Assembly (NCBI GenBank): GCA_012519845.1
Contig: JAAYPK010000063.1
Location: forward strand, 1 to 64,000
Length of the DNA stretch: 64,000 nt
Direction of reading: 5' to 3'
From: Clostridiales bacterium
Lineage (GTDB): Bacteria > Bacillota > Clostridia > Clostridiales > Clostridiaceae
Within the stretch, counting starts at the first letter, position 1; the number at the start of each line of letters is the position of its first letter. This document shows positions 29,762 to 39,753 of this stretch, piece after piece. The notes under the pieces are model-generated. The model was given only the letters and a program-made list of their open reading frames with translations, was not told the DNA's origin and did no database searches. Position numbers and translations under genes: made by a program.

Positions 29762-30827
29762 CTCTATTTTTTCTATATTTATAAAATAATAATGACAGAA
29801 ATGGAATAAGTAAACATGGGATTATCAAAACATATTGTAAATTAGAAATAAACTGAAAGGTGGTATATTGATTTTTACAAATTAAAAAACTTATAATAAA
29901 AGTTATTACAGAGTATAAAGATATAAACCAGCCTTTTTTCTTAATAAACTTATCTAGCAACAATAAAATCCCATAAGAACATAAAATATATTTTATAAAC
30001 CACATAGATACAGATCTAAAGATATAAAATAATTCTCCAAATTCTAAAAAATTAGCAATTTGTATTCGTTGAGATTGAATGTATTCTGGAAAATATATAT
30101 TACTTGCTCTGTAAGGACCTAAAAATGAAATAAGTGAAACTATAGATGTTGTAACAAAAAAACAACAAATTAGCATAGAAAAAATAGAGTCAGTAATTAG
30201 AGCATGTTTTTTGTTTAAATATTTTAAATAAGGGAATACAATAACTGCTGATGATAATGAACCTATAGAAGATAACAAGCAAAGCCAATTGGTTTTGGTC
30301 ATTCCATTTTTCATAATAGGCAATAATTCATGTAAATCGAGATATTTTACCAATAAAATCAATAAGAAAATATCTCCTATAATTGTTAATGATACTGTTA
30401 TAATTACTAAAGTTTTTATTGCATTGAATTTCTGAAATAATACATAGGTAGAACATGCAACAAAAAAAATCATGCAATACCATATAGGAGTTTTCACAAA
30501 GTAATTAGTATGTATAGAGCTTGAAAAAACTACAACACTTTCTATACTAAGTAAAAATAAACCTAAACAAAATAAAAGTAAAACTGTAGTTCCAATAAAC
30601 TTTGGATATTGTGAAAATAAAGCTAAGTTTATATCATAGCAATTGCAATTTATAATTATTTTGAAAGTTACTACTAGAAATAAAAGAATAATCACTGTAG
30701 CAAGTAAAATAAATATCCAAGTATCTCTTCCACCCAAATTAATGAATATAGACGAATAGCTTCTAATTCCGATTAATGTAGAAGCTAATATAAAAAGCAT
30801 TAAATGTTTTGATGATAAATTTCCCAT
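29754..30827 (-). CDS. gerKB: spore germination permease-like protein (GerAB/GerKB family)
   Basis: 10-TM APC-like, GIRSYSSIFINLGGRDTWI, ISFLGPYRASNIYFPEYIQSQRIQIANFLEFGELFYIFRSVSMW; divergent from gerKA. Confidence 0.8.
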   Translation of the reverse strand: MGNLSSKHLMLFILASTLIGIRSYSSIFINLGGRDTWIFILLATVIILLFLVVTFKIIINCNCYDINLALFSQYPKFIGTTVLLLFCLGLFLLSIESVVVFSSSIHTNYFVKTPIWYCMIFFVACSTYVLFQKFNAIKTLVIITVSLTIIGDIFLLILLVKYLDLHELLPIMKNGMTKTNWLCLLSSIGSLSSAVIVFPYLKYLNKKHALITDSIFSMLICCFFVTTSIVSLISFLGPYRASNIYFPEYIQSQRIQIANFLEFGELFYIFRSVSMWFIKYILCSYGILLLLDKFIKKKGWFISLYSVITFIISFLICKNQYTTFQFISNLQYVLIIPCLLIPFLSLLFYKYRKNRAK

Positions 30828-30854
30828 TATTATTCCTCCTTAAATATACGGTAT

Positions 30855-30883
30855 TAGTATGAACAAAAAGAGGAATATTAAAC
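30855..30883 (-). promoter_or_regulatory. candidate sigma-G promoter for gerKB
   Basis: Minus strand GTTTA - 17 nt - CATACTA (consensus GHATR-N17/18-CATWMTA; one mismatch in -35). Confidence 0.5.
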
Positions 30884-30901
30884 ATTTAAAGTGGAATAAT
30901 A
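30873..30901 (+). promoter_or_regulatory. candidate sigma-G promoter for gerKA-gerKC
   Basis: GAATA - 17 nt - AATAATA (one mismatch to consensus). Confidence 0.5.
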
Positions 30902-30916
30902 TTTTTGGGTGATTAA

Positions 30917-32338
30917 ATGGATAAAAAGATTGAATACGTTAAGAAGAGATTTGAAAAAGCCTTTGATGTGAAGTATAGAGAAGTAGATACTAGCTTAGGA
31001 AAGTGTGTATTAGTTTTTATTGATGATTTATGTAGCGTAGGTTTTATAAGTGAATATATAGTGACTCCATTAACAAAAAAAGATTATAAGTGTAAGAATG
31101 TTAAAGATATTGAGAATAATGTACTTGATATAAATATTGTAGGAACTGCAAAAGATATAGAAGATGCAATATTTCATGTTTTGTCGGGTGATGTAATTTT
31201 ATTATTTGAAAAATATGAAGATATATTGTTTTGTGAAGTTAAGGGTTTTGTAAGACGAAGTGTATCAATACCTGTAACTGAATCGGTATTAAAAGGACCA
31301 AGAGAAGGTTTTACTGAACTTATTGTAGATAATGTATCTTTAATTAGACGAAAAGTTAAAAATTCAGATTTAAAATTTGAACCCATAAAAGTAGGGGAAA
31401 AGAGTCAGACTTTTGTATGTTTATCTTATATTCAAGGTACTGCACCAGAATATTTAATAAATTATGTTAGAGACATAATAAATAAAATGGACTTAAAATT
31501 TATATTAGATACAAATTACATAGAAGATGAATTAAGAGGAAAAAAATCAGCCTTTGATACTGTAGGATACACAGAAAAGCCTGATGAAGTGGCTGCAAAG
31601 ATATTAGAAGGAAGAGTAGCTGTTTTAGTTGATGGAACCCCTTTTGTAATTACTGTACCATTTTTTTTCTTAGAAAATTTTCAAGCACCAGATGATTATT
31701 ATATAAATAAATATTTTGCTAATTTTACAAGAATATTAAGATGGATGGCATTTTTTATTGCAACATTTCTGCCAGGATTTTATTTGGCCATATTAACACA
31801 TCATTTTTCACTTATTCCATCCATGTTTTTATTTAGACTTGCAGTAGCACGAGCAGGAGTACCTTTGCCTACAATTATTGAAATTATCATTATGATGATT
31901 TCATTTCAAATGATAAAAGAAGCAGGACTTAGATTACCACAGCCAATTGGCGGGGCTATGAGCATTGTAGCAGCTCTTATACTTGGAGAAGCAGTGGTTG
32001 GTGCAGGCATAGCCTCAAGAATTACTATAATAGTAGTAGCCATAAGTACTTTATGTTATTTCTTGATACCTAAGTTATATGGAGGATTGTCAATTTGGTC
32101 ATTAATTATAACGGTAGTAAGTGCTTTTTTTGGTTTACCAGGCTTTTTGCTAATGAGTTTAGTGTTAATAGTAAGGCTAAGTTCATTAGAAACAGGAGGA
32201 TATTCTTATTTGTTTCCTATAGGAAGTGTAAAAACTTACAGATTTCATGATATTTTATTTAGAGGTGATTTAAAAAATATATCAAAAAGAGTAATTGAAA
32301 CAGGAGGAGAAGATAATGATGAAGAAAAATATATATAA
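30917..32338 (+). CDS. gerKA: spore germination protein GerKA/GerAA
   Basis: SVSIPVTESVLKGPREGFTELIVDNVSLIRRKVKNSDLKFE; LPGFYLAILTHHFSLIP; RLPQPIGGAMSIVAALILGEAVVGAG. Confidence 0.95.
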   Translation: MDKKIEYVKKRFEKAFDVKYREVDTSLGKCVLVFIDDLCSVGFISEYIVTPLTKKDYKCKNVKDIENNVLDINIVGTAKDIEDAIFHVLSGDVILLFEKYEDILFCEVKGFVRRSVSIPVTESVLKGPREGFTELIVDNVSLIRRKVKNSDLKFEPIKVGEKSQTFVCLSYIQGTAPEYLINYVRDIINKMDLKFILDTNYIEDELRGKKSAFDTVGYTEKPDEVAAKILEGRVAVLVDGTPFVITVPFFFLENFQAPDDYYINKYFANFTRILRWMAFFIATFLPGFYLAILTHHFSLIPSMFLFRLAVARAGVPLPTIIEIIIMMISFQMIKEAGLRLPQPIGGAMSIVAALILGEAVVGAGIASRITIIVVAISTLCYFLIPKLYGGLSIWSLIITVVSAFFGLPGFLLMSLVLIVRLSSLETGGYSYLFPIGSVKTYRFHDILFRGDLKNISKRVIETGGEDNDEEKYI

Positions 32339-33446
32339 ATACTTATTAACAGCTTTATTAATTTTATTGTTATCTTCTCAAATTTTAGGCTGTTATAATT
32401 ATAGAGAGATTAATAAAATTACCTTTGTTACCTCTATGATTTTTGATACAACTGATGATGGTAATAGTAGGTTATATTTAGATTGTGTTATTCCTTATAG
32501 GAATGCTAGTGAAAGTTCAGATAAGGGTATGAGAGTAATGTTTGATGGAATAGGTAAAACTGCCTTAGAAGCTATAAGAAATATTAATATAGATTCAAGC
32601 AATGATTTAAATTTTACACAAATTAGATCTTATATTTTTACTGAGAAAGCAGCAAAAGAAGGAATAAATAAATATATAGATTTAATTGATAAAAATCAAG
32701 AACTTGGATATAAAAGTTATATGTTTGTATATTATGGGGATATTAAAGAATTATTAGAAAAAACAAGTAAGGATGAAGAGTATTTAGGGTTATATTTAGA
32801 TAATTTGATAGAGATGAATAAAAAGAATGGAAAAATAATTAGTTCAAATGTAAGTGATTACATGACAAAGAGTTTACAAAAAAGTCAAATAAGTTTATTA
32901 ACTAATATTGAAATCAAAAATGATTTAATAGATAAAAAAATTGTAACTAATGGTGGAACAATAATGAAAAATGGAGTAATGTTACAGAAACTTCAAGAAG
33001 ATGAAACATCATATTATAATTTGTTAACTAAAAATATAAAAGAAGGGTCCATAATAGTACCTAATCCTAATGATAATAATGAATTTATTACTCTAAATGT
33101 TATAGAGAATATAATATCTATGAATTCTCATATATCTGATAATAAAGTAATAATAGAGAATAATGTAAATATAAAGTCATCTATTGGAGAAATTCAAGGA
33201 AGTCTTTCATTAAATAAAGATGTTGAAGAACAAATCATAAATTCCGCAGAAAAAACATTAAGTGAAAAATTAAATAAATTCATTATAAAAATGTACGATA
33301 GTGATATAGATTTATTATCACTAGATAGATTTATGGAAATTAACTATAAGAACTATAATAAAAATATATTAGATAATAAGCTAATACGAGTTAATGTAAA
33401 GTTATCAATAGAAGGTAGCGGATTATCAAAGGATAGCTTGTTTTAG
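32316..33446 (+). CDS. gerKC: spore germination lipoprotein GerKC/GerAC
   Basis: Lipobox LSSQILGCYNYREI; GerAC-type sequence, overlaps gerKA 3' end; ATG 32316 with GGAGG RBS. Confidence 0.9.
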   Translation: MMKKNIYKYLLTALLILLLSSQILGCYNYREINKITFVTSMIFDTTDDGNSRLYLDCVIPYRNASESSDKGMRVMFDGIGKTALEAIRNINIDSSNDLNFTQIRSYIFTEKAAKEGINKYIDLIDKNQELGYKSYMFVYYGDIKELLEKTSKDEEYLGLYLDNLIEMNKKNGKIISSNVSDYMTKSLQKSQISLLTNIEIKNDLIDKKIVTNGGTIMKNGVMLQKLQEDETSYYNLLTKNIKEGSIIVPNPNDNNEFITLNVIENIISMNSHISDNKVIIENNVNIKSSIGEIQGSLSLNKDVEEQIINSAEKTLSEKLNKFIIKMYDSDIDLLSLDRFMEINYKNYNKNILDNKLIRVNVKLSIEGSGLSKDSLF

Positions 33447-33453
33447 GAGTAAG

Positions 33454-33506
33454 AAGCTGTTGCTTTAGTGATAAAAATCACCTAGCGACAGCTCTCTCTA
33501 TTTTTA
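33454..33506 (+). terminator. imperfect hairpin terminator after gerKC
   Basis: AGCTGTTGCTTTAGTGAT-AAAA-ATCACCTAGCGACAGCT then T-rich. Confidence 0.55.
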
Positions 33507-33738
33507 TAATAGATTTATGATATTTTTCTTAATGGCAAAAAATACTTACCAGTTATAAGCTAAAAAAGAACAGTAAAGTTGATAGAATTACTCAAACAAG
33601 CCTATAATTCAATCTCTTATCTATTCCTTAAAGTTAAACTATTAAGTTATGTAGGTAAATTTTTAACTTTTAAAGCTATATCCCTGTATATTTCATATTA
33701 AAATATATTCTTGTATAATATGGTTAGGAGGGGATTGA

Positions 33739-34887
33739 ATGGATACGAAAAAGTTAATGAATTTAATAAAAAAGGAAGAAGGAACAAAATTAGACTTCAA
33801 ATTACTTTTAGATATTAAAAGTGAAAGTGGAAAGAAGGAATTTGCTAAGGATGTATGTGCAATAGCAAATTCTACAGGGGGAAGAGGTTATTTAATTATT
33901 GGAATAGCTGATAAAAGTAAAGAAATTATTGGGATTGATAAAAAAGATATTTTTACAGAAGAAAAAATTCAACAAATAATATCCACTAGATGTGAACCTC
34001 CTATACCAATAAAAGTTGATTTTATTGATATTGATGGGAAAACTATAGGTATAATTACCATTTATGATGGCAATCAAAGGCCTTATCAGATTAAAGAAAC
34101 TGGTGCCTTTCATATAAGAAGAGGGTCAACTACTGATGTTATGAGGAAATATGAAATCTTAAAAGCTTTTGAATATAATTTAGATTTATTTGTAGAAACC
34201 TTACCTATAATGAAAAGTAATATTGATTTTTTAAATATGGATTTAGTAAATAAATATTTTATGAAAAAAGGAATATATATAAATAAAGATAACAAAAGTT
34301 TTTTATTAGAAAGTGCAGGAATTACTTATAGGGATAGGGATAGTAATCAAGAAAAATGCACCTATGGAGGTTTGGTGGTATTCTCCAATATAAATAGTAT
34401 TTGCATTTCTAATAACATGATAAGGATAATTAATAAGATAAATAATAAGGAAGAGGAGGTAAATATTATACAAGGGGACTTACTTATGATGATTAAAAAA
34501 TCGGAGGAGTTAATTACTAAAATAATACCAACAAATTATCCAATAGTTCCAATAATTGAAGGGATTAAAAATGCAGTTTTATATAGAGATTATACAGAAA
34601 TAAATAGAATTATTGAGGTTGTTATTACTCCTAATAGTATAGTTATTGAAAGCCCGGGAGAGAGAATAGAAAAGAATACTAATGGAAAAAATGAGAGATA
34701 TTACAGAAGAAACATGTGGATATATGAAAAACTTATGACATTAGATGATGAAAATATATTTATTAATGATGGAAGAGGCTTTCATAGAATTAAGGCAGCC
34801 TTTAAAGATAGAAAAAACGTTAAGGTGAGATTTGTTAATTCAAAAACAGAAGAAAGTTTTAAAGTAATTTTACCAGGAGTAAATTAA
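33739..34887 (+). CDS. AlbA_2/Schlafen-type putative DNA-binding / ATP-binding protein
   Basis: EGTKLDFKLLLD...GKKEFAKDVCAIANSTGGRGYLIIGIADKSKEIIGI; FHIRRGSTTDVM. Confidence 0.75.
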   Translation: MDTKKLMNLIKKEEGTKLDFKLLLDIKSESGKKEFAKDVCAIANSTGGRGYLIIGIADKSKEIIGIDKKDIFTEEKIQQIISTRCEPPIPIKVDFIDIDGKTIGIITIYDGNQRPYQIKETGAFHIRRGSTTDVMRKYEILKAFEYNLDLFVETLPIMKSNIDFLNMDLVNKYFMKKGIYINKDNKSFLLESAGITYRDRDSNQEKCTYGGLVVFSNINSICISNNMIRIINKINNKEEEVNIIQGDLLMMIKKSEELITKIIPTNYPIVPIIEGIKNAVLYRDYTEINRIIEVVITPNSIVIESPGERIEKNTNGKNERYYRRNMWIYEKLMTLDDENIFINDGRGFHRIKAAFKDRKNVKVRFVNSKTEESFKVILPGVN

Positions 34888-34921
34888 AATTAATTTCATC
34901 AATAAATAAGGAGAATTAATA

Positions 34922-35332
34922 ATGATTCAAGTGTTTTGTAATGAAAGAGGCGCTGGGAAAACAAAAAAATTAATAGAATTAGCAAATGAACAATTAAAAA
35001 TAGCAAAAGGTGTTTCAGTTTATATTGATGATGATTGTAGTTATATAAGGCAAGTAGATAGAAGAATAAGATTTATAGCAACAAAAGAGTATAGAATTAT
35101 TGACGAAGATAGTTTTTATGGATTATTGTGTGGAATAATATGTGGAAATTATGATATAGAAAACATTTATATTGATGGAATGTTTAATATGATAAATAGA
35201 AATAATGATAAATTAGCTATTTTTTTTATTAAAATAAATGAATTAGCAGAGAAGAATAATTTAAATATGTATATAAATATTAATTTTGAGTCAAAATTAT
35301 TACCGGAATTCATAAAAAAATATGTTGCATAA
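34922..35332 (+). CDS. small P-loop NTPase-like protein of unknown function
   Basis: FCNERGAGKTKKLIELAN Walker A-like; no other recognisable domain. Confidence 0.5.
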   Translation: MIQVFCNERGAGKTKKLIELANEQLKIAKGVSVYIDDDCSYIRQVDRRIRFIATKEYRIIDEDSFYGLLCGIICGNYDIENIYIDGMFNMINRNNDKLAIFFIKINELAEKNNLNMYININFESKLLPEFIKKYVA

Positions 35333-35397
35333 ATAAAAATATCAATAAAGGATTATGTTAAAGGTCCTTTATTGACTACATATATTTATTTATATAG

Positions 35398-35427
35398 TTG
35401 CTTAATTAGGACATTATAAGCTATACT
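35398..35427 (+). promoter_or_regulatory. candidate sigma-A promoter of tyrS
   Basis: TTGCTT - 18 nt - TATACT. Confidence 0.5.
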
Positions 35428-35473
35428 ATATATTGTATATTTAATCAATAAATAATAAGTAGGAGGAAATAGA

Positions 35474-36694
35474 ATGGCTAATGTATTAGATGAGTTATTA
35501 GAACGTGGATACATAAAGCAATTTACACATGAACAAGAAACACGTGAATTGCTAGAAAAGGAGAAAATAACTTTTTATATAGGCTTTGATCCTACAGCAG
35601 ATAGTCTACATGTTGGACATTTTATAGCAATGATGTTTATGGCTCATATGCAAAAGGCAGGACATAGACCAATTGCATTACTTGGTGGAGGAACCGCAAT
35701 GGTTGGAGATCCAAGTGGTAAGACAGATATGAGAAAAATGTTAACTAAGGAACAAATTCAACATAATGTTGATTCTATAAAGAAGCAAATGGAGAGATTT
35801 ATTGATTTTTCCGATGGTAAAGCTTTATTAGTAAATAATGCAGACTGGTTATTAGATTTAAACTATGTAGATTTCTTAAGAGATGTGGGAACACATTTTT
35901 CAGTAAATAAGATGCTGACTGCAGAATGCTTTAAGCAAAGACTAGAAAAAGGTTTATCATTTTTAGAATTTAATTATATGCTTATGCAAGGATATGATTT
36001 TTATGTATTAAATCAAAAGTATGGATGCAAAATGGAACTTGGTGGAGATGATCAATGGTCTAATATGATTGCAGGTGTGGAATTAGTCAGAAGAAAAGCT
36101 CATGGTGAAGCCTATGCAATGACTTGTACATTATTAACTAATAGTCAAGGACAAAAAATGGGCAAAACTGTTGGTGGAGCATTATGGCTTAATCCTGAAA
36201 AAACATCACCATATGATTTTTATCAATACTGGAGAAATGTAGATGACGCAGATGTTGAAAAATGTTTAGCATTATTAACATTCTTACCTATGGATGAGGT
36301 AAGAAGATTAGGAGCATTAAAAGATGCTGAAATAAATACAGCAAAAACTATTTTAGCTTATGAAGTAACTAAATTAGTTCATGGAGAAGAAGAAGCAGAA
36401 AAAGCTAAAGCTGCTGCAGAAGCCCTATTTTCTGGTGGAGTTGATATGAGTAGTGTACCTACAATATCAATAACTAAAGATGATTTAGGAAAAGAATTAT
36501 TAGAAATATTAGTTGAAAATAAAATAATTCCATCTAAAGCAGAAGGAAAAAGGTTAATTAATCAAGGTGGAATGTCTATAAATGGAGACAAGGTTTCTGA
36601 TTTCAAAAAGACAATTTCAGAAGATGATTTTGTTGATGGGGCAATATTAGTTAAAAGAGGAAAGAAAAATTATAATAAAATTGAATTAAATTAA
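35474..36694 (+). CDS. tyrS: tyrosine-tRNA ligase
   Basis: [62 protein letters not shown]-terminal S4 domain. Confidence 0.97.
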   Translation: MANVLDELLERGYIKQFTHEQETRELLEKEKITFYIGFDPTADSLHVGHFIAMMFMAHMQKAGHRPIALLGGGTAMVGDPSGKTDMRKMLTKEQIQHNVDSIKKQMERFIDFSDGKALLVNNADWLLDLNYVDFLRDVGTHFSVNKMLTAECFKQRLEKGLSFLEFNYMLMQGYDFYVLNQKYGCKMELGGDDQWSNMIAGVELVRRKAHGEAYAMTCTLLTNSQGQKMGKTVGGALWLNPEKTSPYDFYQYWRNVDDADVEKCLALLTFLPMDEVRRLGALKDAEINTAKTILAYEVTKLVHGEEEAEKAKAAAEALFSGGVDMSSVPTISITKDDLGKELLEILVENKIIPSKAEGKRLINQGGMSINGDKVSDFKKTISEDDFVDGAILVKRGKKNYNKIELN

Positions 36695-36700
36695 ATTAAT

Positions 36701-36755
36701 AAAAGTATGTATTATTATTTTGTAAAAATATAAAATAATAATCATACTTTTTTTT
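36701..36755 (+). terminator. intrinsic terminator of tyrS
   Basis: AAAGTATGTATTATTATTTT...AAAATAATAATCATACTTTTTTTT. Confidence 0.8.
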
Positions 36756-36833
36756 AGTACAATTATATTTAAACTTTTTGTAAATTAGGACGATAATTAT
36801 ATAATAAAAGAAATAATGTAAGGAGAAATTGTT

Positions 36834-38690
36834 ATGCCATCAATTTGGAATATAAATAATATTAATAGTTCTAATAATAAAAAAGTTTCCGGAAAGCTTA
36901 CTTTCGAAGTAGGCGAAAAATTTAGTGGGAAAATTATTGGTAAGGATGAAAATAATGAAGTAATAGTAAAGCTTTCTGATGGATGGCAATTCACAGCAGA
37001 AATTGATGGGGAAATTAATCCGGATGAACAATCATTAATAAGATTTGTAGTAGAAGGATTTGATGAAGGTAAATTAAAATTAAAAGTAGTTCAAGGGGAT
37101 AATAAAAACAATACTGAAACTATTAATTCGAATTTAGCTAATATCATTGAAAAAGAAGGACTGCAAAAAGAAGATATAGATTTGCTTAAATCAATGATAA
37201 AACATAATATACCATTAACTAGAGAAAATATTATTAATGCCAAAAGCTTAATTCAATTTAATGAAAATATTAATAAAAATCCTGAAGAAATGAGGACATT
37301 TATAGATAATTTTTTGGCAAGCAAAAATATAGAGCCTTTAAGTGAGAATGGACAAAATATAAAGACTATTCTTAGTGATTTTTTTTCTACTTTTAAAAAT
37401 ATGCCTAAAGAAGATATATTATTTTTTTTGGAAAATAATATAGAAATGACAAAAGAAAATATCGAAAGTTTTAATAAATTATTCAAGGGTGATACAAATT
37501 TATCTAGAATTTTCAATGACATGGAAAGTAGTTCTAAGTTAGTGGATACTCAAGATGTTAAGAGTCAGGTGTTGCCAAAAACAATTGAAGAACCAAAAGA
37601 TACTATTAATAAAGCAATTAATAATAGTAAAGTAGAGGATTTTCAAAAAGAAAACAAAATAAATAATGAGAATAAATTTGTTACCAATGCTTATGATAAG
37701 ACTGATAACTATAATAACAAAATTAGTATGCTTTCTTTATTAAAATCTATGGTGGGGTCAGAAACTGAAATTACAAAAGAAGTTTTAAAGAATTTATTAG
37801 CAGGTAAAGCAAGTGAATTTTCTTTTAATGAATATAATAATATTTTATCAGAGTTAGACAAATTAACAGATAATAAGCTGTTTAAAATGATATTTAACGA
37901 ATCAGTTAATAATGGTGGGTACAGCAAAGAGGTATTAAATAAAGTAGTGTCTGAAATTTTTAATAAGCAAATATCTATTAATGATGAAGAGTTTAAAAAA
38001 TTAACAGATGTAATAAAAACTATTAAGGGAGAAATGTTTGAGGAAATAACTGCTAAAGTTAAAGAAAATATTAATAAAGGCAATGAAACAATTATTAATT
38101 CCAATAAAATAATTGGGAACAATATGGAGGAATCTTCTAAAGATTTAATAAAAAAAGATATAAAGGTTAAAATAGATGATATAAGAGAAGCTGTAAAAGA
38201 TTTAATTAATAAAAGCCAAAACACTGATATAGAAGAAAAAAGCAAAAAAATTATGGAATTTATAAAATCAAATATAAATGAATTTAAATTATTTAATAAT
38301 GTTAGTAATGAATATTATTATTTGGATATTCCAATAAAAAATAAAGAGGATGAATATCCATGTAAGTTAATTATTAAAGACAATAGAAAAGAAGGAAAAA
38401 TAATAGATAAGAATAATGTTAAATTAGTTGTATCTGTTAAAACTATTAATTTAGGAGAAATTGATGGATATATTTCTATTTCAGATCAAGCACTTAATTT
38501 GGAAATGAAATGTGAGAAAAAATATGTAAGACTTCTTAATAAGGGAAAAGATAAATTAATTGAGGGACTTTCAAAAATAGGTTATTTCCCTAATGTTATG
38601 GTAGTAGAAAAAAAAGATAATATTAATATATCATCATGTAGAGAATTCTTTAGTTATGATAATGCAAGAACTATAGATACAAAGGTTTAA
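36834..38690 (+). CDS. FliK-like (flagellar hook-length control C-terminal domain-like) protein
   Basis: Long low-complexity Asn/Lys-rich middle; C-terminal YYYLDIPIKNKEDEYPCKLIIK...ISISDQALNLEMKCEKKYVRLLNKGKDKLIEGLSKIGY; followed by FlhB_C-like gene. Confidence 0.55.
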   Translation: MPSIWNINNINSSNNKKVSGKLTFEVGEKFSGKIIGKDENNEVIVKLSDGWQFTAEIDGEINPDEQSLIRFVVEGFDEGKLKLKVVQGDNKNNTETINSNLANIIEKEGLQKEDIDLLKSMIKHNIPLTRENIINAKSLIQFNENINKNPEEMRTFIDNFLASKNIEPLSENGQNIKTILSDFFSTFKNMPKEDILFFLENNIEMTKENIESFNKLFKGDTNLSRIFNDMESSSKLVDTQDVKSQVLPKTIEEPKDTINKAINNSKVEDFQKENKINNENKFVTNAYDKTDNYNNKISMLSLLKSMVGSETEITKEVLKNLLAGKASEFSFNEYNNILSELDKLTDNKLFKMIFNESVNNGGYSKEVLNKVVSEIFNKQISINDEEFKKLTDVIKTIKGEMFEEITAKVKENINKGNETIINSNKIIGNNMEESSKDLIKKDIKVKIDDIREAVKDLINKSQNTDIEEKSKKIMEFIKSNINEFKLFNNVSNEYYYLDIPIKNKEDEYPCKLIIKDNRKEGKIIDKNNVKLVVSVKTINLGEIDGYISISDQALNLEMKCEKKYVRLLNKGKDKLIEGLSKIGYFPNVMVVEKKDNINISSCREFFSYDNARTIDTKV

Positions 38691-38735
38691 AATTGACCTT
38701 TCAATGAAAAACATATAATATAAGGAAGTGATAAC

Positions 38736-38999
38736 ATGTATCAAAGAAGAAAGGCAGCAGCATTAAAATATGAAGAAAACTATGATGCACCTCAAGTAAC
38801 AGCAGCAGGAATGGGTCAAATAGCGGAGAATATAATATCAAAAGCAGAAGAAAATAAAGTGCCTATTGTATATAATAAAGAATTAACAGATTTATTATGC
38901 AATGTTGATATTGGAGATTCTATCCCTCCTGAATTATATGAAGCTGTTGCTAATGTTATTGCTTATATAACAGATTTAGATAAAAGCATAGAAAGGTGA
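38736..38999 (+). CDS. FlhB C-terminal-domain-like protein (YlqH/FlhX type)
   Basis: RKAAALKYEENYDAPQVTAAGMGQIAENIISKAEENKVPIVYNKELTDLLCNVDIGDSIPPELYEAVANVIAYI. Confidence 0.8.
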   Translation: MYQRRKAAALKYEENYDAPQVTAAGMGQIAENIISKAEENKVPIVYNKELTDLLCNVDIGDSIPPELYEAVANVIAYITDLDKSIER

Positions 39000-39005
39000 T
39001 AACAA

Positions 39006-39695
39006 ATGGCTCTATACGCAATTTCAGATTTACATTTAGGTTTTGATTTAGATAAGCCTATGGACATATTTGGAGATAAATGGGTAAATCATGAAGAAAA
39101 AATAAAAAGTAATTGGGAAAAAATCGTTAATGATGAGGATACAGTATTAATTGCAGGGGATATTTCATGGGCACTTAAGGAAAAGGATAGTAAAAGCCAT
39201 TTAATTTGGATAGATGAACTTCCAGGGAAAAAGATAATTTCTAAAGGAAATCATGATTATTGGTGGGGGAGTATAACAAAATTGAATTCTATGTTTAAAA
39301 CCACCAAATTTATTCAAAATAATTACTATTCTTATAAGGATTATGCTATTTGCGGAACAAGAGGTTGGATTTGTCCAGGATCAGATAAGTTTACAGATAA
39401 AGATGATAAAATTTATAAAAGAGAAATAATAAGACTTAGATTATCTTTAGAGAGTGCAAAGAAGGATGGATTTAATAAAATAATCGTAATGATTCACTAT
39501 CCACCAACTAATGAAAAGTTTCAAGAATCGGAATTTATAAAAATATTTTCAGAATATAATGTATCAAAAGTGATTTATGGACATTTGCATGGTAATGCAC
39601 TAGGAAAAGTTATGAATGGTATTATAGAGGGCATTGATTATGTTATGACATCATCAGATTACTTGAATTTTATTCCAAAACTTATTTTAGAATAA
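39006..39695 (+). CDS. metallophosphoesterase
   Basis: YAISDLHLG, IAGDISWAL, SKGNHDYWW, VIYGHLHG. Confidence 0.9.
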   Translation: MALYAISDLHLGFDLDKPMDIFGDKWVNHEEKIKSNWEKIVNDEDTVLIAGDISWALKEKDSKSHLIWIDELPGKKIISKGNHDYWWGSITKLNSMFKTTKFIQNNYYSYKDYAICGTRGWICPGSDKFTDKDDKIYKREIIRLRLSLESAKKDGFNKIIVMIHYPPTNEKFQESEFIKIFSEYNVSKVIYGHLHGNALGKVMNGIIEGIDYVMTSSDYLNFIPKLILE

Positions 39696-39706
39696 ATATG
39701 TTTTAT

Positions 39707-39752
39707 AATTGGCGTATATTGCAAAAGGAAAATGCATTATACGCCAAATTTT
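39707..39752. terminator. terminator between convergent genes
   Basis: TTGGCGTATATTGCA...TGCATTATACGCCAA then TTTTATT. Confidence 0.75.
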
Positions 39753-39753
39753 A

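Noticed and set aside
33739-35332. AlbA_2 protein + P-loop protein as a defence system
   Set aside because: No effector, nuclease, integrase or other defence genes nearby; flanked by germination and housekeeping genes
35333-35473. T-box upstream of tyrS
   Set aside because: Only ~140 nt, no TGGNACC motif; the TCAATAAAGGA...TCCTTTATTGA hairpin lacks a T-tract and more likely ends the preceding gene
37709-38245. 178-aa minus-strand ORF
   Set aside because: Antisense shadow of the FliK-like gene; Leu/Ser/Ile-rich translation typical of reverse-complement AT-rich coding DNA, with no domain
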